A stretch of 64,000 nt of DNA from Acidobacteriota bacterium (lineage in GTDB: Bacteria > Acidobacteriota > Terriglobia > Terriglobales > Acidobacteriaceae): contig JAFDVP010000009.1 in the NCBI GenBank assembly GCA_018268895.1, positions 233,757 through 297,756 on the forward strand. Reading direction: 5' to 3'. This document shows positions 54,178-64,000 of the stretch, piece by piece (position 1 is the stretch's first letter; every line of letters starts with the position of its first letter). The notes under the pieces are model-generated. The model saw only the letters and a program-made list of their open reading frames with translations. It had not been told where the DNA came from and ran no database searches. The position numbers and the translations under genes were made by a program.

Positions 54178-55500
54178 ATGGGACTGCAACGTGTGCTGCT
54201 GGGATGGTGCGTGCTTTCGGCGTCGGCTATGGCGCAGAATGTGACGTCGTTCGTTGACCAGCATCTGCCTGGTCTGGTGACGACCTACAAGACGCTCCAT
54301 GCCGCACCCGAGCTCTCGCACCACGAGGAGAAGACCTCGATGTTTCTGGCCGCGGAGCTGCGCAAGGCCGGGTACACCGTGACGGAGCGGGTGGGCCGCT
54401 ACTACGATGGCTCCCAGGCTTATGGCGTGGTCGGCATCCTGAAGAATGGCGCGGGGCCGATGCTGCTGATTCGTGCGGATATGGATGCGCTGCCGGTCAC
54501 GGAGGCCACGGGGCTTCCGTATGCCAGCAAGGTGCGCTCTACCAATCCCGCAGGCCAGGAGGTGGGGGTGATGCACGCCTGCGGCCACGACATTCACGTG
54601 ACGGCGATGGTGGGTGTGGCCCGCGCCATGGCCGCGCTCAAGGGCCAGTGGCACGGCACGCTGATGTTGGTGGGCCAGCCGAGCGAGGAGACGATCGACG
54701 GCGCGAAGGCCATGATGGACGACCACCTCTACGAGCGCTTTGGCAAACCCGATATGGCAATTGCGCTGCACGACGCGGCCTTTTCCGCGGGCCAGGTCGC
54801 CGTGGTTCCGGGGCCGGCGCTGGCGAGCTCCACCTCGATCGACGTTGTCATGCGCGGCATCGGCAGCCACGGCTCGGCGCCCGAGGCGGGGAAGGACCCG
54901 ATCATGATGGCCGGCGAGTTCATTACGCAGGTCCAGACGGTCGTCAGCCGCTCGGTGCCTCCACAGCAGCCTGCGGTCATCACCGTCGGGCAGATCCATG
55001 GCGGCACCAAGCGCAATATCATTCCCGACGAGGTGAAGATGGAGCTGTCGACCCGCGCCTATAGCGAAGAGGTGCGGCAGACCATCATCGAGGGAGTGAA
55101 GCGCACGGCGAAGGGCGTCGCCATCGCAGCCGGAGTTCCCGAGGACAGGATGCCGATTGTGACCGTGCTGGAGCACGAGTCGACCCCGGCGACGATCAAC
55201 GACCCTGCGTTGTCCAGCCGGTTGCAGAAGTTGTTTGTTGCGAAGCTGGGCAAGGAACGCGTCATCGAGGTCAAGCCGATCATGGGGAGCGAGGACTTCG
55301 GCTTCTTCGGCGATGGGGGAAAGGTCCCATACGTCATCTTCTGGCTTGGGGCGGACGACCCGCAGCAGGTTGCCGAATATCGGAGCAAGGGGATGCAACT
55401 GCCTTCGCTGCACTCGGACCACTTTGCACCTCTGCCGGAACCGGCATTGAAGACGGGCGTTACCGCGATGACCGATGCCGCTATCGATCTGCTGCAATAA
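54178..55500 (+). CDS. Exported M20-family amidohydrolase
   Basis: This 440-residue protein has a signal peptide (VLLGWCVLSASAMAQ). The M20D/hippurate-hydrolase pattern follows: LHAAPELSHHEEKTS, LLIRADMDALPV, VGVMHACGHDIHVTAMVG (metal ligands), LVGQPSEETIDGAKAMMDD (catalytic Glu-Glu), the dimerisation domain with GIGSHGSAPEAGKDP, and KPIMGSEDFGFFG. It probably hydrolyses an N-acyl amino acid or similar amide outside the cytoplasm. Confidence 0.9.
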   Translation: MGLQRVLLGWCVLSASAMAQNVTSFVDQHLPGLVTTYKTLHAAPELSHHEEKTSMFLAAELRKAGYTVTERVGRYYDGSQAYGVVGILKNGAGPMLLIRADMDALPVTEATGLPYASKVRSTNPAGQEVGVMHACGHDIHVTAMVGVARAMAALKGQWHGTLMLVGQPSEETIDGAKAMMDDHLYERFGKPDMAIALHDAAFSAGQVAVVPGPALASSTSIDVVMRGIGSHGSAPEAGKDPIMMAGEFITQVQTVVSRSVPPQQPAVITVGQIHGGTKRNIIPDEVKMELSTRAYSEEVRQTIIEGVKRTAKGVAIAAGVPEDRMPIVTVLEHESTPATINDPALSSRLQKLFVAKLGKERVIEVKPIMGSEDFGFFGDGGKVPYVIFWLGADDPQQVAEYRSKGMQLPSLHSDHFAPLPEPALKTGVTAMTDAAIDLLQ

Positions 55501-55595
55501 AATGTCCATTATTTCGTTTCATCGTCTAGGACGTTTGCCCGTCGTGCGAGCCGTAGCGTAACGTTTATGTTGGAAAAATAAACGGAGGGTCGTAC

Positions 55596-57572
<1,977 letters not shown>

Positions 57573-57591
57573 GAGATAACGCAGGTAAGAG

Positions 57592-57627
57592 AGCGCGGCA
57601 CGAGAATCTCGTGCCGCGCTTGTTTTT
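57592..57627. terminator. Intrinsic terminator after acs
   Basis: A GCGCGGCACGAGA / TCTCGTGCCGCGC stem of at least 11 bp is followed by TTGTTTTT on the plus strand. It lies between acs and the convergent histidine kinase, which it may also serve. Confidence 0.9.
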
Positions 57628-60031
57628 AGCGCAGGTTGGTGCGGGGTTTAGTCGGCAGGGTGAAGTGGAACGTTGTGCCCTTGCCAGGGGTGCTGGTGGC
57701 CCAGATGCGCCCGCCGTGCTGGCTGACGATGCTGCGGCAGATGGCCAGTCCCAGTCCGGTGCCGCCGAGGGTGCGCGTGTCTGAGGCGTCGCCCTGCTGG
57801 AAGCGGTCGAAGATATGCTCGAGCTTGTCCTCGGCGATGCCCTGACCCTTGTCGGTGACCTCAATCAACGCCTCATGATCATCGAGGTTGCGGGCGGTGA
57901 GGTGGACTTCTCCGCCGGGCGCTGAAAACTTGATCGCATTCGAGAGCAGGTTGTTCAACGTCTGAATGATTCGATCGGGATCGGCCCAGACGCTGACTCC
58001 ATTGGCGGCGTAAAAGATGCGCGTATTGGGGCGGGGCACGCTGGCCTGTTGTATGCCGACCGCCTTGCGCAGCAGATCTTCGGCGCTGACCATGGTTGAG
58101 TGCAGTTCGCTCTTACCGCTTGAGATTCGCTCAAGGTCGAGGATGTCGTTGACCAGGCGGACGAGCCGGTCGGTATTGTTGATGGCGATCTCGAGCATCT
58201 GGCGCGATTTTTCGGGGCGTGCATCGAGTGCGCCTCCTGCAAGCAGGCCAAGCGCTCCGCGCAGCGAGGTCAGAGGCGTGCGTAGTTCGTGAGAGACCGT
58301 CGAGATGAATTCGTCCTTCATGCGGTCCAGGGCCCTGCGTTCCGTTGTATCTGTAAATGCCACAACCACCCCAATGGCGCGAGCTTCGCCGCTTTCGCTT
58401 GTGTTGGTGTCGATCAGAGGACGTGCGACGTACTCGACGGGAAAGCTGGTGCCGTCTTTGCGCCAGAAGACCTCATCGGTCACCCGCGCCGTGCCGAAGT
58501 TTGAAAGGCTCTTGCGGATAGGCGACTCGTCGCTGAGATAAGGGGTGCCGTCGGGCCGTGTGTGATGGATCAGATCGTGCATCACGCGGCCAAGTATCTC
58601 TTCCTGGCGATATCCAAGCATTTGTGCGGCTGCGGCGTTGACGACCGTGACCTGCCCGTCGAGATCGATACAGTAGATCCCATCGCCGACGGATTCCAGG
58701 ATGGAATCCGACTGGCGGGTGAGGTTGCGCAATCTTCCTTCGGCGCGGACCTGCTCTGTAATGTCGACACCGAATCCCAGCACATAAGGCGTTCTGCCTG
58801 TAGATTCGATCAGCTTGTTCCGGTAGGCGATGACGCGCGTCTCGCCGCCGGTGTCCTCCAGGTAGAGCATTCCCTGCGCCTCGCCACTGTCGGCGATTGC
58901 CTTCAGGTAGTCGTCGATGGCGGAACGGCGGTCGGCGGGGACAAATCGGGCAAGAGGGCTGCCCACCATCTCCTCCACCGTGCGGCCAACTGCTTCTGCG
59001 CCGTGCGCGTTCAACGAGAGCAGACGGCCCTTCATGTCGTGGGTGAAGACCATGCCCAGCGAGCCTTCGACCAACTGCCTGTATCGCGCTTCGCTCTCAC
59101 GCAGCGTGGCTTCTGCCGCGCGCTGCGTGGTGACGTCGATGCCTGTGGCGATGATGAAGGCCACCTGATCCTGAGCATCTTTGAGCGCGGTGGCGGACCA
59201 GGCGATCCTTCGCAGGCTGCCATCGCGGTTCAGCCACTGATTTTCAAATGCGGCGGGGAACGATCCCGAACGCAGGCGCTCGAAGGTCTCGATGGCCTCT
59301 GGAATCTCGTGCCGGGGGATGAGACGGTCCCATGTGTAGCGTCCGACCAGCGTCGCGAAATCATAGCCTGAGGCCATCTCGCAGGCGCGGTTGAACCGCA
59401 CGATGCGACCGGCTGTATCGAAGACTGCGACCAGAGCGCCAACGGTGTCGAGAACTGCCGAGACGAAGTTCCTTTCGACAGTAAGAGCCGATTCGATTCT
59501 GCGTTGCGAACGTGCAGCACGGTCCATCTGCCGCATGCGGCCGTTCAACTCCAGGCGGGTGATGACCTGGCGGCCGAGGATTCCGAGAGCGTCCAGTTGG
59601 GCGGCGGTGAGCCGTCGCGGACCATGGTCGAGTACGGCCAAGGTGCCAATGGTGACGCCCGCAGGGGTCGCCAGCGGAGCGCCTGCGTAAAAGCGATAGG
59701 TGCGGCGCTCCAGAATGATGCCGTCGGGGGCGAACTCCTGGTTCAGCCGCGCATCCGGGATCTCATAGATGGTATCGCCCTGAATGGTCATCTCGCAGGG
59801 CAGGCTTCCGACTGCGACTTCCGCAACTTCGACGCCGATGCGCGCCTTCAGCCACAGACGGTCCTGCCCGACCAGGCACACCACCGCAACAGGAACGTCG
59901 CACAGTTGCGCAGCGAGTCGAACGATCTCATCCAACACTGGATCGCTCGCCGGATTGAGCACCTCATACTGCTCGAGGGCCTGGTTCCGAAGCGCTTCGT
60001 CTTTGACTAAAAGAGCGTTCATCTTCCACAT
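57626..60031 (-). CDS. GAF/PAS hybrid sensor histidine kinase
   Basis: This 801-residue soluble sensor has, in order: a GAF domain (~15-160), three PAS domains (~190-300, ~313-428, ~440-563, the second and third with typical 'DITEQVRAEGRLRN' and 'FTDTTERRALDRM' links), HisKA with EFISTVSHELRTPLTSLRG (H581), and an ATPase domain (LLSNAIKFSAPGG, DKGQGIAEDKLEHIFDRFQQGD, GTGLGLAICRSIV). No membrane segment is seen. No response regulator is adjacent. The ribosome site is weak; an ATG three codons in is equally possible. Confidence 0.93.
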   Translation of the reverse strand: MWKMNALLVKDEALRNQALEQYEVLNPASDPVLDEIVRLAAQLCDVPVAVVCLVGQDRLWLKARIGVEVAEVAVGSLPCEMTIQGDTIYEIPDARLNQEFAPDGIILERRTYRFYAGAPLATPAGVTIGTLAVLDHGPRRLTAAQLDALGILGRQVITRLELNGRMRQMDRAARSQRRIESALTVERNFVSAVLDTVGALVAVFDTAGRIVRFNRACEMASGYDFATLVGRYTWDRLIPRHEIPEAIETFERLRSGSFPAAFENQWLNRDGSLRRIAWSATALKDAQDQVAFIIATGIDVTTQRAAEATLRESEARYRQLVEGSLGMVFTHDMKGRLLSLNAHGAEAVGRTVEEMVGSPLARFVPADRRSAIDDYLKAIADSGEAQGMLYLEDTGGETRVIAYRNKLIESTGRTPYVLGFGVDITEQVRAEGRLRNLTRQSDSILESVGDGIYCIDLDGQVTVVNAAAAQMLGYRQEEILGRVMHDLIHHTRPDGTPYLSDESPIRKSLSNFGTARVTDEVFWRKDGTSFPVEYVARPLIDTNTSESGEARAIGVVVAFTDTTERRALDRMKDEFISTVSHELRTPLTSLRGALGLLAGGALDARPEKSRQMLEIAINNTDRLVRLVNDILDLERISSGKSELHSTMVSAEDLLRKAVGIQQASVPRPNTRIFYAANGVSVWADPDRIIQTLNNLLSNAIKFSAPGGEVHLTARNLDDHEALIEVTDKGQGIAEDKLEHIFDRFQQGDASDTRTLGGTGLGLAICRSIVSQHGGRIWATSTPGKGTTFHFTLPTKPRTNLR

Positions 60032-60088
60032 CGATGGTAGGAGACCGTTATGGTGTGCCGCACTCCAACTTTTGGTGTAGCGAACCAG

Positions 60089-60667
60089 CTAAGGTTTTGG
60101 AACGACACAGCATTCGCCTTTTTCCAGAGGTTCATTCGCGCTCGCGTCTAAAGCCACTTTCCACGCACCGTCAGGCATTTTTTTCCACACCGTGATGTAG
60201 CGCCCGGAGACCACCACGGGATTCCCATTTTGGTCCTTCGATCTGCCTTCGTAGTGACCCCAGGTGAACCCCATATCGTTGGACGGCCCCATCTGCGCTC
60301 CCTCAGGCACCCAGGTCAACTGGTACACCTTGGGGTCCCACTGCGCTTTGGCGGCAATGGCGACGCGGCCCATGACTGCCGGCTGGCCATTGTTGAGCGT
60401 GAGGGCATCGTCGGCGAACCAGCTTGCAAAGGCTTTGCCTCCACCTTCGGCAACAGCCTGTGCAAATCTTCCTTCGAGCTCCATCAGCATGATGACGCCG
60501 GGTGAGAGATTGGGCTGAGTGATGGGGCTGACGATCGCCGGTTTCTGGCTGAGTCCGTCGAGTGGTGGTGGCGCAGGTGTCTGGGCATAGAGCGCACAGA
60601 CGCCCGTCGTCAGCGACGTTACGACGACCAGAAAATGCACATAGCCTGTTTGGTTTCGTTTAGGCAT
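60089..60667 (-). CDS. Exported DUF4440/SnoaL-like protein
   Basis: A 192-residue protein from ATG 60667 (GAGG 7 nt upstream). It has a signal segment (GYVHFLVVVTSLTTGVCALYAQ) and a Pro-rich linker, then a SnoaL-like domain (LEGRFAQAVAEGGGKAFASWFADDALTLNNGQPAVMGRVAI ... GFTWGHYEGRS ... GRYITVWKKMPDGAWKVALD). This is the DUF4440 fold, whose members vary in role. The frame could extend to 60733 but would lose the signal peptide. Confidence 0.8.
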   Translation of the reverse strand: MPKRNQTGYVHFLVVVTSLTTGVCALYAQTPAPPPLDGLSQKPAIVSPITQPNLSPGVIMLMELEGRFAQAVAEGGGKAFASWFADDALTLNNGQPAVMGRVAIAAKAQWDPKVYQLTWVPEGAQMGPSNDMGFTWGHYEGRSKDQNGNPVVVSGRYITVWKKMPDGAWKVALDASANEPLEKGECCVVPKP

Positions 60668-60920
60668 GACAGACCTCGAACAAGATGGCTTCCATCGACA
60701 CAGGGGGAGTCTGATGCCGGGCCGTTCCTTCATTTCGAGCGGATGGCCGCTCTCTGTACGTTAGACGGAGCCCGATCCTTACGAAATGTCACCGATTCGT
60801 AACAGGGTGAAAGCCCTTTATACCGCAAAATGCACCATAGGAAATTGTGGGCGAAACACGGGTGTGGTTTGAGGCGTTTTCCGCGACCGCACTGCGCTAC
60901 TTTTTGTCCTGAGTGCTGGT

Positions 60921-62327
60921 ATGCTTCGCGGAGTGAATACCGGCAAACGAGAACGTCCACTGGTTCTGGCGGCAGTGCTGCTGCTGGCTGGCGGTGCGGT
61001 GCTCTCCTCGATCCATGGCATCGAGCCTTATCTGGCGGCGATGCTCCGCTGGTTCGGGATTCTGCTGCTGGGCGTCTTTGCAGCCGGTCGCCGCACCCTG
61101 ACGCCGTGGATCTTCGTCGCCATGATCGCGGGGGCAGAACTTGGGTTCGATGCGCCGCGCGTCGCGGTGTCGCTCCGTTTTCTGAGCGACATCTTTCTTC
61201 GATTGATCAAGGCGATTGTCGCTCCTCTCATTCTGGCTACGCTGGTTACCGGCATCGCCGGACATGGCGATCTGAAGAGCGTGGGACGGATGGGCATTAA
61301 GAGCCTTGTTTACTTTGAGGCAATTACCACGCTGGCGCTGGTTGTCGGTCTGCTGGCAATCAATATCAGCCGCGCTGGAGTCGGCTTGTCGGTGCCTCTG
61401 GCGACTCCGGCTGCCGGCGTCCCGCAGGCGGGTCCTCCCGCAGCGCACTGGCAGGAGTTCCTGATTCACGTCTTTCCCGAGAACATCGCGAAATCGGTAG
61501 CGGATGACCAGATCCTTCAGGTGGCGGTGTTCGCTGTTCTATTTGGAATTGCGCTGGCGGGCCTGAGCGAAGCGAAGCGTGCTCCTGTGCTTCATCTCTG
61601 CGAGAGCTTGAGCGAGGTGATGTTCAGGTTCACGAATGTTGTCATGTACTTCGCCCCCATCGGCGTCGGCGCTGCGATGGCGTTTACCGTCGGCCACATG
61701 GGGTTGGGGGTGCTGGCGAACCTCGGCAAGCTGCTGCTGACCGTCTATGGCGCGTTGACCGCGTTTGGGCTTCTGGTGCTGCTGCCGGTGGCGATCGTCG
61801 CTGGTGTGCCGGTACGGCGCTTTCTGGCTGCGGTTGCGGAACCGGCGACCATCGCCTTTGCCACGGCGACCAGCGAGGCTGCTCTGCCGAGAGCCATGGA
61901 GGCGATGGAGGCACTCGGCGTACCGCGGCGTATCGTGGCCTTCGTCATCCCGGCGGGTTACAGCTTCAACCTCGACGGCTCGACGCTCTACCTTGCGGCG
62001 GCCAGTCTCTTTGTCGCGCAGGCGGCGGGAATTCACCTCTCCATCGGACAGCAACTGATGATGATGGGGACGTTGATGCTGACCAGCAAGGGCGTCGCCG
62101 GAGTTCCACGCGCGACGCTGGTGGTATTGCTGGCGACGGCATCGACCTTCGGTCTTCCCTCGGAGCCGATCTTCGTCCTGCTGGGGGTGGATGCCCTGGC
62201 CGATATGGCGCGCACGACGGTGAATGTCGTGGGCAACTGTCTGGCGTCGGTAGTGGTCGCGCGGTGGGAGGGCGAGTTCGGCACGGAGCCTGTCAGCGAG
62301 ACTGTTCTTGAGGGGATGTCCGAGTAG
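60921..62327 (+). CDS. Dicarboxylate/amino acid:cation symporter (DAACS family)
   Basis: This 468-residue membrane protein has the GltPh-like helix pattern. Conserved parts are DIFLRLIKAIVAPLILATLVTGIAGHGD, the re-entrant loop TIAFATATSEAALPRAMEAMEALG, and the substrate region GYSFNLDGSTLYLAAASLFVAQ with the NLDG motif. ALVVGLLAINISRAGVGL matches the family helix 3. It probably imports a C4 acid or glutamate/aspartate. Confidence 0.9.
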   Translation: MLRGVNTGKRERPLVLAAVLLLAGGAVLSSIHGIEPYLAAMLRWFGILLLGVFAAGRRTLTPWIFVAMIAGAELGFDAPRVAVSLRFLSDIFLRLIKAIVAPLILATLVTGIAGHGDLKSVGRMGIKSLVYFEAITTLALVVGLLAINISRAGVGLSVPLATPAAGVPQAGPPAAHWQEFLIHVFPENIAKSVADDQILQVAVFAVLFGIALAGLSEAKRAPVLHLCESLSEVMFRFTNVVMYFAPIGVGAAMAFTVGHMGLGVLANLGKLLLTVYGALTAFGLLVLLPVAIVAGVPVRRFLAAVAEPATIAFATATSEAALPRAMEAMEALGVPRRIVAFVIPAGYSFNLDGSTLYLAAASLFVAQAAGIHLSIGQQLMMMGTLMLTSKGVAGVPRATLVVLLATASTFGLPSEPIFVLLGVDALADMARTTVNVVGNCLASVVVARWEGEFGTEPVSETVLEGMSE

Positions 62328-62705
62328 CTTAATTTGGTATGTGGGCAAAGTAAATTTTTGCTTTTGAAACCCTGTCATTCCAATCATTTGTCATCCTGAG
62401 CGAAGGGGTCGCTTTTGCGAGCCCGCAGTCGAATGACCTGCATTTTTCCCATGCTCGGTCGATCGTGCTCTGGGAAGTGCAGAAACGCAGGTCCTTCCCA
62501 TTCGACTCCGCTCAGGGCAGGCTCACCGCTGCGCTTCGCTCAGGATGACAGGGTGATGGAGGGAGTGTTGTTCAGGGAAGATACGAGCACAGGTTCTTCG
62601 GTACCCGAAGTACGATGGCAGCATCTCGATATGGCCTAAAGCCATCCTAATCGTCATGATTTGCTAGACTTGCTGCGAATCATTGAGACGACTCAGGAGA
62701 CTCCC
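62328..62705. other. Gene-free stretch with an inverted repeat-type element
   Basis: It contains the composite repeat at 62371-62552 and, before 62706, the 5' region of the NIPSNAP gene with AGGAG. No coding frame is supported. Confidence 0.6.
62371..62552. repeat. MITE-like composite of family-1 repeats with 17-bp perfect inverted ends
   Basis: TGTCATCCTGAGCGAAG at 62389-62405 is the exact reverse complement of CTTCGCTCAGGATGACA at 62534-62550. Inside lie a second arm (ATTCGACTCCGCTCAGGGC) and AGTCGAATGACCTGC. No ORF lies between the arms, in contrast to the element at 33386-33833. Confidence 0.7.
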
Positions 62706-63500
62706 ATGAAACGCAGAAACTTTCTCAAGGCTGCGCTGGCAGCTTCGGCTGCACCGCTTGCGACGCCAACTCATGCACAGACGGCAGTCTCCGGTGCTCG
62801 CGAGTACTACCAGCTTCGCAAGTACAGCCTTCGCAGCGGGCCACAGGGCAAACTCGCCGACCAGTTCTTTTCTGCGGCGATGATTCCTGCGTTGAATCGT
62901 CTGGGGCTTTCACCGGTTGGCGTCTTTCGTGTGGACTTCGGTCCGCAGACGCCGACTTACTACGTCCTGATACCGGGCTCGTCGCTTGAGACGGTCGCAA
63001 ATGTCGATCTCCTGCTGGCGAACGACAGCGAGTTTATGAAGCTGGCCGAACCTTTCTGGAGCGCACCCGCGAAGGAGCCAGGGTTCGAGCGCATTGAGAG
63101 TACGCTGCTGAAGGCCTTCGAAGGCTGGCCGAAACTGACTGTGCCGTCGTCAACGGCGCAGAAAGGGAAGCGGATCTTTCAACTGCGCACCTACGAAAGC
63201 CCCACGCCGGGCGACCACGTCCGCAAGGTCGAGATGTTTCATCACGGCGAGTTCGAGATCTTCAGGCGGTCGGGCTGCACATCGGTGTTTTATGGCGATG
63301 GCCTGGTTGGGCCGAACCTGCCTAAGCTGACGTACATGCTCAGCTTTGCCGACATGGAGGCGCTGAACGCGGGATGGGACAAGTTCCGGGCCGATCCTGA
63401 CTGGAAGAAGCTCTCCGCCGACCCGCGCTACAGCTTTGAGGCGATTGTAAGCAACGTCGACAACCTGATTCTGGTTCCGCTGCCGTACTCGCAGGTTTGA
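62706..63500 (+). CDS. Tat-exported NIPSNAP-family protein
   Basis: This 264-residue protein begins MKRRNFLKAALAASAAPLATPT, a twin-Arg signal, with AGGAG just upstream. It contains two NIPSNAP-like halves: YYQLRKYSLRSGPQGKLADQFF...GVFRVDFGPQTPTYYVLIPG, and RIFQLRTYESPTPGDHVRKVEMF...FYGDGLVGPNLPKLTYMLSFADMEALNAGWDKFRADPDWKKL. This ferredoxin-like dimeric fold has no established enzyme role. Confidence 0.87.
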   Translation: MKRRNFLKAALAASAAPLATPTHAQTAVSGAREYYQLRKYSLRSGPQGKLADQFFSAAMIPALNRLGLSPVGVFRVDFGPQTPTYYVLIPGSSLETVANVDLLLANDSEFMKLAEPFWSAPAKEPGFERIESTLLKAFEGWPKLTVPSSTAQKGKRIFQLRTYESPTPGDHVRKVEMFHHGEFEIFRRSGCTSVFYGDGLVGPNLPKLTYMLSFADMEALNAGWDKFRADPDWKKLSADPRYSFEAIVSNVDNLILVPLPYSQV

Positions 63501-63638
63501 TTTCGCGAAGCTCGAAAACCTGTCCCTGCATGACTTTGTACCTGTTCTGCTCACAACGCAGGGGATCGTCCGGTCTGATAGCAGATGGGTGAATGCGCCG
63601 TCGATTGCTATACTTGAAAGATTGCTGCGGGAGAGATC

Positions 63639-63722
63639 ATGAAGAATCTCGACGAGGCAGGCGCAACGTTTTCTCTGCCGAAGAGACGTGGCGGAAGCAG
63701 GGACCGATGGACGGGATTTTAG
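63639..63722 (+). CDS. Possible 27-residue ORF overlapping the dxs-like start
   Basis: GGGAGAG lies close to ATG 63639; the product [20 protein letters not shown]... ends in TAG at 63722, after the start at 63707, so the two overlap by 16 bases. It could be a coupled leader peptide or chance. Nothing in the sequence identifies a function. Confidence 0.25.
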   Translation: MKNLDEAGATFSLPKRRGGSRDRWTGF

Positions 63723-64000
63723 AAAGAATCAAATCGCCGGTAGACGTTAAAAGGCTGTCGATGGTTGAGCTGGAGAGGCTCGCCGAAGAGATACGCGAGC
63801 GCCTCATCACCGGCGTGGCGAAGACCGGCGGTCATATCGGCCCCAACCTCGGCGTCGTCGAACTCACCATCGCGCTGCACTATGTCTTCGATACCCCTGC
63901 GGACAGCTTCGTCTTCGATGTGAGCCACCAGGCCTACGTACACAAGCTGTTGACCGGCCGCGAAGAGCGTTTCCACACGATTCGCCAACCCGAGGGGCTG
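63707..64000 (+). CDS. dxs: 1-deoxy-D-xylulose-5-phosphate synthase-like protein (5' end only)
   Basis: 98 residues are visible before the window edge. [33 protein letters not shown], then [26 protein letters not shown] and [29 protein letters not shown] follow the DXS N-terminal thiamine-diphosphate region. Two canonical positions differ: [10 protein letters not shown] where DXS usually has DVGHQAYPHK, and GPNLG where it has GSNLG. It may be a DXS paralog rather than the housekeeping enzyme. Confidence 0.7.
   Translation, partial: MDGILERIKSPVDVKRLSMVELERLAEEIRERLITGVAKTGGHIGPNLGVVELTIALHYVFDTPADSFVFDVSHQAYVHKLLTGREERFHTIRQPEGL

Noticed and set aside
53749..55509. 586-codon minus-strand frame
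   Set aside because: Antisense to the M20 gene; His/Arg-rich with no domain.

Overview
The window looks like a chromosomal segment of an Acidobacteriota bacterium, most like the Acidobacteriaceae (Terriglobus/Granulicella/Edaphobacter type). The grounds are a VWFA-related 'Acidobacterial domain' protein at the left edge, an ADOP-type orphan ABC permease, a 1135-residue TonB-dependent receptor with an N-terminal carboxypeptidase-regulatory-like domain, many Tat-signal (RRxFL) exported enzymes, and dispersed palindromes whose translation reads CHPERSEAESKD. Base composition is high in GC except in a few intruding genes. Placement is by family recognition only; no rRNA or tRNA gene was seen.

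Layout. 1-12.3 kb: mixed housekeeping and accessory genes (VWFA protein, DUF1906 protein, DinB, GNAT, a nuclease-like protein, dusB, rpmE, ADOP permease, DnaC-like ATPase, cupin, PLP decarboxylase). 12.3-27.6 kb: a catabolic island for N-acetylated amino sugars. It holds a LacI regulator, an oxidoreductase, two exported TIM-barrel isomerase-like proteins, NagA, a NagB-like deaminase, a sodium:solute symporter, a NagX-like membrane acyltransferase, a GH109 (alpha-N-acetylgalactosaminidase-type) enzyme and a TonB receptor. Five copies of TGCAAnCGnTTGCA lie upstream of four of its transcription units, which suggests one LacI regulon. 27.6-28.7 kb: a frameshifted IS30-family element. 28.8-32.2 kb: a cyclic-nucleotide-binding histidine kinase and a sulfatase. 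32.3-45.0 kb: one long minus-strand array for branched-chain amino acid synthesis (leuA, leuB, leuC, leuD, ilvD, ilvB, ilvN, ilvC) with a divergent LysR gene. The array is interrupted by small unrelated genes, three of them preceded by a GGGGCTnAAGCCCC-type palindrome. A GIY-YIG nuclease ORF between ilvN and ilvC sits inside a near-perfect 37-bp inverted repeat. 46-54 kb: envelope proteins (Spy-like, three beta-barrels, an M48-like protein lacking its catalytic HE, a TonB-type protein), galE and a DUF421 protein. 54-64 kb: M20 amidohydrolase, acs, a GAF/PAS histidine kinase, a DUF4440 protein, a dicarboxylate/amino-acid symporter, a NIPSNAP protein and the start of a dxs-like gene.

How the parts work together. 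In the island, the receptor would import oligosaccharide, GH109 and the exported isomerases/oxidoreductase would process it, SSS would take up the monosaccharide, and NagA and the NagB-like protein would feed glycolysis. No amino-sugar kinase is visible, so the phosphorylation step is missing here. The ilv/leu array covers the valine and leucine route apart from the transaminase. The most unusual signals are (i) the GIY-YIG gene inside inverted copies of the dispersed repeat, (ii) the same repeat inserted in frame within dusB, and (iii) a second palindrome family that appears to carry a ribosome-binding site for intruding genes in the amino-acid operon.
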